A program made the position numbers and the translations under genes. The notes under the pieces are model-generated. The model was not told where the DNA came from and ran no database searches. It worked only from the letters and a program-made list of their open reading frames with translations. A stretch of DNA of 64,000 bases. It comes from DATBFG01 sp036558645. Its GTDB lineage: Bacteria; Acidobacteriota; Terriglobia; Terriglobales; Acidobacteriaceae. Numbering within the stretch: the first letter of the stretch is position 1; each line of letters starts with the position of its first letter. The stretch is from NCBI GenBank assembly GCA_036558645.1, contig DATBFG010000114.1, forward strand, positions 1 through 64,000, given 5' to 3'. Positions 42,650 to 51,410 of the stretch are shown in pieces.

Positions 42650-43828
42650 TCAGAACGCGTCAATCCCCGTGACACTCTGACCGATGATCAGCGTATGGAT
42701 GTCGTGGGTACCCTCGTACGTCTTCACCGATTCCAGATTCATCATGTGACGCATCAGCGGATATTCGTCAGCGACACCGTTGGCGCCGAGAATGTCGCGG
42801 GACATGCGGGCGCACTCGAGCGCCATCCAGACATTGTTGCGTTTTGCCATCGAGATATGCGGATGATCAACCTTGCCTGAGTCTTTCAGCCTTCCCACCT
42901 GGAGGATTAATAGCTGGCCCTTCGTGATTTCAGTAATCATCCATGCAAGCTTCTCCTGGACCAACTGCCTGGATGCGATCGGTTCGTCATGGAATTGCTT
43001 ACGCACCAAAGAATATTGCAGGGCGCAATCGTAGCAGGACATTGCCGCTCCCAATGCTCCCCACGCAATGCCATACCGCGCCTGGTTCAAGCATTTGAGC
43101 GGCGACTTCAGGCCTCCACTCTCGGGAAGCAGGTTGGATTCAGGGATGTGAACGTCCTGCAAGGAGAGACCGGACGTGACGGAGGCACGAAGCGACCATT
43201 TGCCGTGGATGTCGCTGGCACTAAAACCGGGTCGATCGGTTTCGACGATGAAACCGCGAATCTTGTCGTCTTCGTCCTCCACCTTGGCCCAGATCACGGC
43301 AACATCGGCGATGGAGCCAGAGGTGATCCACATCTTCTCGCCGTTAAGTATGTACTCTTTCCCGGACTTTCGGGCGCGGGTGCGCATTCCTCCCGGATTC
43401 GATCCGTAGCCCGGTTCAGTCAGGCCAAAGCATCCGAGTTTTTCGCCCTTCTGCAGCGCCGGGAGCCAAGTTTTCTTCTGCTCCTCGCTGCCGAACTCAT
43501 AAATCGGATACATCACCAGCGCTGATTGCACGCTGACGAACGAGCGCACCCCTGAATCGCCACGCTCGAGCTCCTGCATGACGAGTCCATACTCGACATT
43601 GGACATCCCGGCGCAGCCATAGCCCTTGAGGCTCGCGCCGAAGAAGCCGAGATCGGCCATAGGCTTCACCAGTTCGCGCGGGAAGCGGCTTGCGCGGTTG
43701 CACTCTTCAATGATGGGGATCAGGTTGTCTTCGATGAACTTCCTGCTGGTGTCACGGACCAGGCGCTCGTCCTCACTCAGCAAGCCATCGAACTGAATAA
43801 AATCTACTCCGCGAAACTTTAAGGCCAT
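42650..43828 (-). CDS. gcdH: acyl-CoA dehydrogenase, glutaryl-CoA-dehydrogenase-like
   Basis: A 392-residue enzyme with the complete acyl-CoA dehydrogenase fold: ERLVRDTSRKFI helix, GCFGLTEPGYGSNPGGM FAD-binding segment, EKMWITSGSIADV, and YEGTHDIHTLIIGQSVTGI at the end. The catalytic base is Glu372 in KTYEGTHDIH, exactly where glutaryl-CoA dehydrogenase has it. The LTPEERLVRDT-like start and AWGALGAAMSCYDCALQYS also resemble GcdH. It would oxidise and decarboxylate glutaryl-CoA to crotonyl-CoA in lysine/tryptophan breakdown. A different short-chain dehydrogenase is possible. Confidence 0.85.
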   Translation of the reverse strand: MALKFRGVDFIQFDGLLSEDERLVRDTSRKFIEDNLIPIIEECNRASRFPRELVKPMADLGFFGASLKGYGCAGMSNVEYGLVMQELERGDSGVRSFVSVQSALVMYPIYEFGSEEQKKTWLPALQKGEKLGCFGLTEPGYGSNPGGMRTRARKSGKEYILNGEKMWITSGSIADVAVIWAKVEDEDDKIRGFIVETDRPGFSASDIHGKWSLRASVTSGLSLQDVHIPESNLLPESGGLKSPLKCLNQARYGIAWGALGAAMSCYDCALQYSLVRKQFHDEPIASRQLVQEKLAWMITEITKGQLLILQVGRLKDSGKVDHPHISMAKRNNVWMALECARMSRDILGANGVADEYPLMRHMMNLESVKTYEGTHDIHTLIIGQSVTGIDAF

Positions 43829-44095
43829 GATCGCCCTCGATTCGTTGCGCTACAGCGCATGAATTCAGCAAGAAGGAAACCTTTGACGGTAGCAGAGGGG
43901 CGGTAGGGCGTCAAACTCGCGCGATTCTGAGCCGCAGCTATTCTCCCGGCTGCAGAGCGGATTCGTGACGGCTGATATTCCAATCCCTGCGCACCAAAAA
44001 TGTAAATGGATTGTAAATTCAATACAGAGTACCCTTCCGCTGGCATCTAACTTTGTGAAAATAGACAGTTGCCTTTTGCAGAAACAGAAGGCAGA

Positions 44096-44965
44096 ATGCC
44101 CCGACAATCGATGGCTCAATCACGCAAAACGGAATTCCGGTTCGCAATGTTGGTGGTATTCGTTTCTTGCAGCCTCCAAACGTGGGCTGCGAACGCTACA
44201 GTCAAAGAGCCGTCCTTGGACGAGGGATTTCGTCTGCTCTACGCGCTGGATTTCGATGGTGCACACCGCACATTTACTGCGTGGGAGCAAGCTCATCCTG
44301 ACAATCCTATGGGACTAGTGGCCGACGCGGCGGGATTGCTGTTCTCCGAGTTCCATCGCCTGGGAATTCTGGAATCACAATTCTATGAGGACGACAAGAA
44401 GTTCGATGACCGCAAGAAGCAAAAGGCGGATCCCGCGATTCGCGACCGCTTCAACGCAGCACTTCAACTGGCAGACGAGCGTGCGAAAGCTCGGTTGGCG
44501 AAGAATCCAAAGGATCGCGACGCCCTCTTTGGCCTGACATTGGCTGCTGGTTTGCGGGCCGACTATGCTGCATTGATCGACAAGAGCAACATAGCCTCGC
44601 TCCGTTTTACGAACGAATCGAGTCGCTGGGCGGAGCAATTGCTGGAAGTGGATCCGGAGTGTTATGACGCGCACATTGCGACAGGGACCAGTAAGTACAT
44701 CATTGGGAGCATGTCAGCGCCGGTACGATGGTTGTTGCGTCTTGGGGGCGTGGGTGGAGACAAGAAGGTTGGCATTCAAGAGTTGCAGCTAACCGCCGAT
44801 AAGGGCCGTTACCTGGCGCCGTTTGCGCGCATCCTGCTGGCGATCGCCTATGTGCGTGAGAAGGATAAGGCCCGAGCAATCGAACTCCTGGCCTCTCTGC
44901 GCGACGAGTTTCCCACGAATCCACTGTTCGAGAATGAACTGGCACGACTGAATACCGGGCCCTAG
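44096..44965 (+). CDS. exported TPR-like protein of unknown function
   Basis: A 289-residue protein. The N-terminus (FRFAMLVVFVSCSLQTWAANA) is a signal peptide. The remainder is helical and hydrophilic with TPR-like periodicity (DEGFRLLYALDFDGAHRTF, ARAIELLASLRDEFPTNPLF). Similar proteins of Terriglobia are annotated only as tetratricopeptide-type. The ATG at 44096 has GAAGGC 4 bases upstream; an in-frame ATG at 44111 begins the signal peptide more tightly and is equally possible. It is divergent from the acyl-CoA dehydrogenase gene. Confidence 0.7.
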   Translation: MPRQSMAQSRKTEFRFAMLVVFVSCSLQTWAANATVKEPSLDEGFRLLYALDFDGAHRTFTAWEQAHPDNPMGLVADAAGLLFSEFHRLGILESQFYEDDKKFDDRKKQKADPAIRDRFNAALQLADERAKARLAKNPKDRDALFGLTLAAGLRADYAALIDKSNIASLRFTNESSRWAEQLLEVDPECYDAHIATGTSKYIIGSMSAPVRWLLRLGGVGGDKKVGIQELQLTADKGRYLAPFARILLAIAYVREKDKARAIELLASLRDEFPTNPLFENELARLNTGP

Positions 44966-45009
44966 CGGGATCTCCATCATCTTCGCGGCGTCCGATGCGG
45001 GCTCGCCCC

Positions 45010-46215
45010 CTACAAACTAGCAGTGCTTCCCGGAGTCGGCGGCCACTCCTGCGAGACACCCGGAAACATGTTGATCGTCTTTTCGTTCCGCTTGGTGCCG
45101 TCGTGTACCGAGATCCGGTGTGGCTTTCCAACTTCGTAGCCTTCCCAAAGCGAAACCCCGGCATAGGCGCCATCCTTGCGCAGGATGTAGTACGTCATAT
45201 CCATGTACTTCAATCGTTCCATATCGCCGTTGTAGTTGCGGACTATCCGCTTCAATGCATCTTGCCCTGCTTCGAGGGGAGTCATTCCATGGCGCATGTT
45301 TTCGATGATGGTGTGCGCGCCTGCCACCTTGATATTCTCCTCACCACTTCCAGTGGCACCCGCCGAGCCCACATCCTGGTCGGTGTAGCAGCCGGCTCCG
45401 ATGATCGGCGAGTCTCCACAGCGCCCGGGAAGCTTCCACGCCAGGCCGCTGGTGGTTGTCACACCCGAAATCTCGCCCTTCTCGTTGAGAGCAGAACAAT
45501 GAATCGTGCCAGTAGGTGGGTAGATGATTTTGCGAATGGCAGCCATCTGCTCTTCTTTGGGAATGCCGAGATCGCTTGCTGCCTGCTGCATACGCTCGAT
45601 GCGAGCCTGCCACTCGTCATCTTTTATGGCGGCACGCAGACGCTTCTTCCAGTTCGGATCGGTTAGCCCCGGTCCCCACCAGTCGGAATGTGTCTCCTTA
45701 TAAAGCAGCCACAGCTTACGAGAGTGCTCGGTCAGCAGATTCTCTCGCGGAAAGCCCTGTGCGACGGCGAATCGCTCGGCCCCATCCCCCACCAGCATCA
45801 CGTGCCCGGTGTGGTCCATGACAGCCTTGGCGACGAGAGAAACATTCTTGATGTTCCGCACGCCACCGACAGAGCCTGCTCGCCGGGTAGGACCATGCAT
45901 GCAGCAGGCATCGAGCTCGACAACTCCCTCCTCGTTCGGCAGCCCGCCGTAACCGACACTGTCATCATTCGGATCATCCTCAGGGCCACGAACAACGCGC
46001 AGCGCAGCATCAAGCGTGTCGGTACCGCTGCGGAGCATGTTGAAAGCTTCTTCGATATAGTTGAAGCCATTCCCGGCAGAAATGATAATGGGGCGCTTTC
46101 CCGCGAGAGTCTGCGTTTGGGCCTTCTTCGACTCCTCGGTATTCTGGCCTTCCAGGCCCAGCGAGATAGATCCAATGGCAGCAGTGGCCAGAAAGTCGCG
46201 ACGCGAGACAGTCAT
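45010..46215 (-). CDS. N4-(beta-N-acetylglucosaminyl)-L-asparaginase-like Ntn hydrolase, Tat exported
   Basis: A 401-residue member of the asparaginase type 2 (Ntn-hydrolase) family. SRRDFLATAAIG is a twin-arginine signal. The proenzyme cleavage site and nucleophile is Thr237 in PPTG-TIHCSALN; the downstream VTTTSGLAWKLPGRCGDSPIIGAG and ATGSGEE are the classic substrate-pocket motifs. The residue before the nucleophile is Gly, as in isoaspartyl peptidases, rather than Asp of Flavobacterium glycosylasparaginase. It should cut N-glycan-asparagine or beta-aspartyl bonds in the periplasm. It is convergent with the TPR-like gene. Confidence 0.9.
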   Translation of the reverse strand: MTVSRRDFLATAAIGSISLGLEGQNTEESKKAQTQTLAGKRPIIISAGNGFNYIEEAFNMLRSGTDTLDAALRVVRGPEDDPNDDSVGYGGLPNEEGVVELDACCMHGPTRRAGSVGGVRNIKNVSLVAKAVMDHTGHVMLVGDGAERFAVAQGFPRENLLTEHSRKLWLLYKETHSDWWGPGLTDPNWKKRLRAAIKDDEWQARIERMQQAASDLGIPKEEQMAAIRKIIYPPTGTIHCSALNEKGEISGVTTTSGLAWKLPGRCGDSPIIGAGCYTDQDVGSAGATGSGEENIKVAGAHTIIENMRHGMTPLEAGQDALKRIVRNYNGDMERLKYMDMTYYILRKDGAYAGVSLWEGYEVGKPHRISVHDGTKRNEKTINMFPGVSQEWPPTPGSTASL

Positions 46216-46358
46216 TCCGATCTCCGATGAACAAGGTGGACTAAAGCGCTCGTCAGCATACCATGAGAGAGTTCGGTTTCTGCGACAGGCAACACTCGTT
46301 CTTCGACAGGAACGGTGTGTAGAACAGAGGCATCAGCGTAATTACGGTGACTGCCATC

Positions 46359-47132
46359 ATGGAATCAGATAAGGCGATCTCGGCAGCGATGGAACAGAAG
46401 GCTTCGCAAATTCGTGAATACTATCGTGCCTTGTATCGGGCTTGGGGTCCCCAACACTGGTGGCCCGGAAGGACCTCGTTTGAAGTGATAGTAGGAGCAT
46501 GCCTGGTGCAAAACACCGCATGGACGAGTGCGAGACTCGCACTGCAGGGATTACGTTCTGCGAACATGCTAAGTGTAAGGAAAGTGCGCGAGATCCCGCT
46601 AGAAAAGTTGGAGGACCTGATCCGCCCCGCTGGATTCTTCCGGCAGAAAGCGCGTTGTCTAAAGATTTTTGTGGCCTTTCTGGACACGAACTACGGAGGT
46701 TCTCTAAGGAAAATGTTCGCACGCCCAACGGGCCACTTGCGGCAAGAGTTGCTTAAGGTCAAAGGCATCGGCCCAGAAACTGCGGATGCAATTCTGCTCT
46801 ATGCGGGTCAGCATCCAGTTTTTGTCGTCGACGCGTATGCGCGACGTGTGCTCGATAGGCATCGAATTGTGCCTACCTCCACTGATTACGAGCAGGTGCG
46901 TGCCATGATGGAGCGAGCTCTCTATCCGGTGACCACAGAGCCCTGCAAACCGGGCAAAGTGACTTCGCTTTCGCATCGCCCGTCACCCATGAGCAGAGCA
47001 AAAAGGACTCCTCTTGTCCAGATATACAACGACATGCATGGCTTGATGGTAGCTGTAGGAAAGCAACATTGCCTGAAAGCGGCGCCGAGATGTGAAGGGT
47101 GTCCGCTAGAACGTTTTCTGCCCCTCGCTTGA
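46359..47132 (+). CDS. HhH-GPD family DNA glycosylase (endonuclease III-related)
   Basis: A 257-residue base-excision protein. The helix-hairpin-helix is VKGIGPETADAILLYA (residues 134-149), the catalytic Asp is D158 in VFVVDAYARRVL, and the iron-sulfur loop is C238-x6-C245-x2-C248. The fourth Cys expected five residues later is Leu, so the cluster may be absent or unusual. The Lys that gives lyase activity in endonuclease III is Glu140 here, so it is likely a monofunctional glycosylase. The closest named relatives are 3-methyladenine glycosylase III (MagIII) types. The ATG at 46359 is preferred over a GTG 12 bases earlier. Confidence 0.87.
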   Translation: MESDKAISAAMEQKASQIREYYRALYRAWGPQHWWPGRTSFEVIVGACLVQNTAWTSARLALQGLRSANMLSVRKVREIPLEKLEDLIRPAGFFRQKARCLKIFVAFLDTNYGGSLRKMFARPTGHLRQELLKVKGIGPETADAILLYAGQHPVFVVDAYARRVLDRHRIVPTSTDYEQVRAMMERALYPVTTEPCKPGKVTSLSHRPSPMSRAKRTPLVQIYNDMHGLMVAVGKQHCLKAAPRCEGCPLERFLPLA

Positions 47133-47223
47133 ACTTTAAAATGCCACAAACTCTGCCTTCTAAGAGCAGCGAGAACCCGCTTTGTACACGGCAGTTGCTG
47201 CTTCTTCTCCGAGAATAGCGGCT

Positions 47224-47229
47224 TATAAT
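47224..47229 (+). promoter_or_regulatory. -10 box (TATAAT) upstream of ntrY
   Basis: A perfect TATAAT lies 43 bases before the ntrY start codon. No convincing -35 box was found at the usual distance. It would serve the ntrY-ntrX operon. Confidence 0.35.
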
Positions 47230-47272
47230 TGGTGAAGCAGACCCCATACCATCTATTTCTTTCGCCGATGCG

Positions 47273-49531
47273 ATGGGCTGCGTTTTTGTGACGGTTCAAA
47301 GTTCAAACCGGCCTGGAAAGACTTCCAATCGCGGGAGGGCAATTCTCCTCCTGACAGTGGGTGTACTCCTTCTGTTAGCGGTCATTCTCTGGCAAACCTC
47401 ATTCAGCCTGAACTTGTCCCCAGATACGAACCAACAATTGGTTTTCTTTGCTGCGTTGTCTGCGGTCATTTTTCTGCTTTTTGTTGCTCTGACTTTCGTG
47501 CTGGCGCGCAACCTTCTCAAGCTTTTCGCGGAACGCCGGCTTGGTGTTTTGGGATCGAAATTTCGTACACGACTCGTAGTAGCCAGCCTGCTGCTTTCTT
47601 TCCTTCCCGTCATTGTGATGTTCTGGTTCGCCTACGGCTTGATGAATCGCTCCATTGAAAAATGGTTTTCTCAGCCAGTGGAAGAAGTCCGCCAGGACAC
47701 CGCTGCCATGGTGGGCCTGATCTCAAACTACGCGGCCCAAAATGCACGGATTGAGGCTGAATCGATAGCGGCGAGTCCGGAAATACAACATTCGTTCACG
47801 GGTCACAGTTTCACACCAGTGATGGCGGTGTTTCGCGAGCACGAAAAGACATTGCAGGGCGGCTTTGCTCTTGCGATTCAGGATGACAATGCAGAGGCCA
47901 GCTTCGGTGCTCCCACTTCCTGGCTTGAATTAAAACCAAAGTTGCCCCGCTTGCCATTCAATAATGCCCCGGTTCGCGTAACTTGGGAGAAAACGGAATA
48001 TATCGTTGGTAGCGCGCCTGTGGGCAATATGGGATTTGTATTGGTAGCCATGCCACTACCAAAGACGTTTTCCGACACGGTGAAGCAAGTCGAAGCAAGT
48101 CAGCAGCGGTATCTGGAACTGGCCGCCAATCGGAAACTGGTGCGTCGCACATACATGGGACTTCTGCTACTTCTTACGGTCCTGGTTCTTTTCGCGACCA
48201 CGTGGCTTGCGCTATTTTTGTCAAAGTTAGTAACCCGGCCCGTCGCAGCTCTAGCCGAGGCGACCCAGGAAATTTCTCGCGGCCGTCTCGATTATCGCGT
48301 GGAAGTCCGAGCGGCAGATGAGATCGGCGACTTGGTGCGGTCTTTCAATCGAATGGCGGAGGAACTCGAAGGCAGTCGACGCCAGATTGAGGCTTCAAGC
48401 CGCGAGTTGGGTGCAGCGAACATGGCGCTTGAGCAGAGGCGTCGACATATTGAGACAATCCTCGACAGCATTCCGACCGGCGTACTGTCACTCGATGCAC
48501 ATCGACGTGTAACCCACAGCAACCAGGCATTACTCCGCCTGTTTCATCCCAACGGCCATGAGGCCAACTCGCTTAAGGCCGTCGAAGGCGCTTTGCTGCG
48601 TGAGGTTTTTCCACAGGACATACTGGAAGATCTTGAGCCGCTCTTGCGGCGTGCTGATCGTATGGGTACGACGACAAACCAACTGGAAATGTCCGTTGGG
48701 CATGCAAAATTGAGCGTGGCCCTGACGGTGGCGACCCTGCAGCACGAGGGACAACGTCTCGGTCATGTTGTTGTGTTCGAAGATCTCTCCGACCTATTAA
48801 AGGCTCAGAAGCAGGCTGCATGGAGAGAGGTTGCCAGGCGCGTTGCCCATGAGATCAAGAATCCTCTGACGCCGATAGCGCTTTCAGCGGAACGGATACA
48901 CCGTCACTTGGATCGCGGCATAGCCCCCGATCCTGCATCGCTAAAGATCATCCAGACATGCGCGGACACCATCGCAGGCGCGGTCGAAACAGTGAGGGCC
49001 CTGGTAGATGAGTTCTCGACATTAGCAAGATTCCCAACAGCGAATCCGCAGCCGTCCAGCATCAATACCATCGTCGAGAATACGCTTTCCATGTTCAACG
49101 GACGCCTGGACAACATTAGGGTGCAAACAGTTTTGGCACCCGACCTGCCGAATGTCATGGCCGATCCCGAAGCGATGAAACGTGCTCTCGCGAACCTGGT
49201 AGACAATGCGGCTGAGGCTATGCAGGGTTCGATGCATCGTGAGATTCAGATCTCGACCGCACTCGTAGACGCGAAAGACACGGTAGAGATTACCGTCGCG
49301 GATACCGGGCATGGCGTGACCCAGGAACTGAAGGAACGGCTCTTCTTGCCCTACTTCTCCACTAAGAAGCGGGGAACGGGCCTCGGTCTGGCAATTGTCA
49401 GCCGGATCATTGAGGACCATCGCGGCTCGATCCGCGTCGAGGAGAATCGACCTGTGGGCACAAAGTTTGTGGTGGAATTGCCGGTCGTGCCTGAGTCTGC
49501 GATGAGAACAAATACACGAAGTCATGCATAA
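47273..49531 (+). CDS. ntrY: NtrY-type sensor histidine kinase
   Basis: A 752-residue membrane kinase. Hydrophobic helices occur at about 23-41, 58-78, 100-118 and 303-325; the last is followed by a HAMP domain (LVTRPVAALAEATQEISRG). A PAS-type domain (ETILDSIPTGVLSLD) follows near residue 400, then the HisKA helix with VAHEIKNPLTPIALSAERI (phosphorylated His of HE-KNPL) and HATPase motifs NLVDNAAEAM, DTGHGV and GTGLGLAIV. The order TM-HAMP-PAS-kinase is that of NtrY. It overlaps the response regulator gene by 8 bases. The signal is probably nitrogen- or redox-related; this is inferred from the family. Confidence 0.93.
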   Translation: MGCVFVTVQSSNRPGKTSNRGRAILLLTVGVLLLLAVILWQTSFSLNLSPDTNQQLVFFAALSAVIFLLFVALTFVLARNLLKLFAERRLGVLGSKFRTRLVVASLLLSFLPVIVMFWFAYGLMNRSIEKWFSQPVEEVRQDTAAMVGLISNYAAQNARIEAESIAASPEIQHSFTGHSFTPVMAVFREHEKTLQGGFALAIQDDNAEASFGAPTSWLELKPKLPRLPFNNAPVRVTWEKTEYIVGSAPVGNMGFVLVAMPLPKTFSDTVKQVEASQQRYLELAANRKLVRRTYMGLLLLLTVLVLFATTWLALFLSKLVTRPVAALAEATQEISRGRLDYRVEVRAADEIGDLVRSFNRMAEELEGSRRQIEASSRELGAANMALEQRRRHIETILDSIPTGVLSLDAHRRVTHSNQALLRLFHPNGHEANSLKAVEGALLREVFPQDILEDLEPLLRRADRMGTTTNQLEMSVGHAKLSVALTVATLQHEGQRLGHVVVFEDLSDLLKAQKQAAWREVARRVAHEIKNPLTPIALSAERIHRHLDRGIAPDPASLKIIQTCADTIAGAVETVRALVDEFSTLARFPTANPQPSSINTIVENTLSMFNGRLDNIRVQTVLAPDLPNVMADPEAMKRALANLVDNAAEAMQGSMHREIQISTALVDAKDTVEITVADTGHGVTQELKERLFLPYFSTKKRGTGLGLAIVSRIIEDHRGSIRVEENRPVGTKFVVELPVVPESAMRTNTRSHA

Positions 49532-50879
49532 CATTCTCATCGTCGATGACGAAGCCGGCATCCGACAGTCGCTGAAGGGTGTGCTGGAGGATGAAGGATA
49601 CAAAGCGGCAGTAGCCGAAAGTGGCGAACGCTGCCTGGAAGAGCTGCGCAGCTCTGGCTTCGACCTCGTGTTGCTCGACGTTTGGCTTCCGGGAATGGAT
49701 GGCCTCGAGACTTTGCAGAAGATCCGCGACCTCGAAAGCGCTCCTGAAGTCATCATGATTTCAGGGCACGGCACCATCGAAACTGCCGTTCGAGCTACCA
49801 AGCTTGGAGCCTACGACTTTCTCGAAAAGCCTCTCTCGATCGAACGCACGCTGGTGCTGGTTAAGAACGCGATTGACGCCAAGAGATTACGGGAGGAAAA
49901 TCGCGACCTCAAGAGACAGCTTACGCCGAAAAGTATCATCGTCGGCGAAAGTGTTCCAGTGAAGGCCCTGCGACAACAGATACAGCTCATGGCACCGACT
50001 AACGGGCGGGTGCTGATCTTCGGCGAGTCAGGCACGGGAAAGGAGCTTGTTGCGCATGCTATCCATGCGCAGAGTCTGCGAAAAGAGGAGATGTTTGTCG
50101 AAGTAAACTGCGCCGCTATTCCCGAGGATCTGATCGAAAGCGAATTATTCGGTCACAAGCTGGGTTCGTTTGCCGGTGCAACCACCGACAAAGAGGGTAA
50201 GTTTCAGAAAGCCCATGGCGGAACTCTTTTCCTCGATGAAGTTGGCGACATGAGTTTAAAGACTCAGGCAAAGGTACTGCGTACGCTGGACGAGCAACGC
50301 TTTGCCCCAGTGGGGAGTGAAGAGCCCATCACAGTGGACACTCGGGTCATAGCGTCGACGAACAAGGATCTGGAAGAGGAAATCTCTATCGGAAATTTTC
50401 GCGAAGATCTTTTTTACCGGCTTAACGTAATCCCCTTTTCTGTCCCCCCCTTGCGAGAACGGAAAGAAGACGTGCCCCTGCTGGCGCGGTATTTTCTCAA
50501 AGAATTTTCTGCCACCTATGGACGACGTCCCCGCGAAATCACGGACGATGCTGTAGAGACGCTGATGCGTTACTCATGGCCGGGAAACGTGCGCGAACTG
50601 CGTAATGTGATTGAGCGAATCGTGATTATGAATCCGACGACAACGCGGTTTGATCGTAAGCAACTTCCGCCGTTGGTGCATCGTGATGGCGGCCGACGCT
50701 CGGCCTCCCCGGAATTTTCGACATTACACCAGGCAAGGGCCGCCTATGAGCGCGACTACATTCTCAAGAAGCTAGACGAAAACCACGGGAACGTAAGCCG
50801 CACGGCAGAGGTCCTTGGCCTGGAGCGCAGCCATCTCTATCGGAAAATGAAGACTTTGGGGATTGCCGCAAAGGAATAG
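49524..50879 (+). CDS. ntrX: NtrX-type response regulator with AAA+ and Fis domains
   Basis: A 451-residue regulator. The receiver has the phosphoacceptor Asp52 (VLLDVWLPG), and Lys102 of EKPLS. The AAA+ domain has Walker A GESGTGKE (168-175), Walker B GGTLFLDEV (232-240), and the R-finger region RLNVIPFSVPPLRERKED. The sigma-54-contacting GAFTGA loop is replaced by GSFAGA (214-219). The C-terminus has a Fis-type helix-turn-helix (GNVSRTAEVLGLERSHLYRK). It is co-transcribed with ntrY and should receive its phosphate. Because of the altered loop it may not activate sigma-54 RNA polymerase in the usual way. Confidence 0.92.
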   Translation: MHNILIVDDEAGIRQSLKGVLEDEGYKAAVAESGERCLEELRSSGFDLVLLDVWLPGMDGLETLQKIRDLESAPEVIMISGHGTIETAVRATKLGAYDFLEKPLSIERTLVLVKNAIDAKRLREENRDLKRQLTPKSIIVGESVPVKALRQQIQLMAPTNGRVLIFGESGTGKELVAHAIHAQSLRKEEMFVEVNCAAIPEDLIESELFGHKLGSFAGATTDKEGKFQKAHGGTLFLDEVGDMSLKTQAKVLRTLDEQRFAPVGSEEPITVDTRVIASTNKDLEEEISIGNFREDLFYRLNVIPFSVPPLRERKEDVPLLARYFLKEFSATYGRRPREITDDAVETLMRYSWPGNVRELRNVIERIVIMNPTTTRFDRKQLPPLVHRDGGRRSASPEFSTLHQARAAYERDYILKKLDENHGNVSRTAEVLGLERSHLYRKMKTLGIAAKE

Positions 50880-50906
50880 GGTGCGCTGCAAAATCGAGGG
50901 AGAATC

Positions 50907-51356
50907 CTAAGGCTTCTTCAGCATATGAATCTCGGTGCCGTTTTTCTGGAACTCCACTTCGTCCATTAGTTGGTTGATGAGATAGATTCCACGACCGTGG
51001 TTGGAATAAATATTCTGTCCCTGCACAGGGCTGGGTAATACGTTAGGATCAAAGCCCGGCCCAGGATCGCGGACAACAATCAGCATTCCGCGGGTCTCAT
51101 CGCAAGCCACATCACATTCGATAATCTTCGAAGGGTCAGAGCGGCATCCGTGAACGACCGCATTCGCGAGAGCCTCGGATATGGCGAGCTCGATTGAATC
51201 TTCCTTACCTACGGCACACTGCATCTGCCGCACGATGGACATGATCCCTTGCACGACAGGATCAACCGCGGCTTTGTCGGCAGCCAGCGTGACCTTAAGC
51301 TGTAGGATCAACTTGTCGGCCTCGAAGCTACGAGTATGGGTCTCTGAACACTCCAT
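50907..51356 (-). CDS. anti-sigma factor-type ATP-binding protein (RsbW/SpoIIAB-like)
   Basis: A 149-residue HATPase_c protein. The N-box is ELAISEALANAVVHG (catalytic/Mg Glu, Asn), the G1 box is VVRDPGPGFDP and the G2 region is GRGIYLINQLMDEV. These are the motifs of serine kinase anti-sigma factors such as RsbW. The target sigma factor or anti-anti-sigma factor is not in the window. It is the last gene of the phoH-ybeY-CNNM-era group, 54 bases after the era stop. Confidence 0.9.
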   Translation of the reverse strand: MECSETHTRSFEADKLILQLKVTLAADKAAVDPVVQGIMSIVRQMQCAVGKEDSIELAISEALANAVVHGCRSDPSKIIECDVACDETRGMLIVVRDPGPGFDPNVLPSPVQGQNIYSNHGRGIYLINQLMDEVEFQKNGTEIHMLKKP

Positions 51357-51410
51357 GGGTTAGACCCCTCGGCATTGGGATTTTACAACAGTTCCGGCTC
51401 AGACAGTAGG

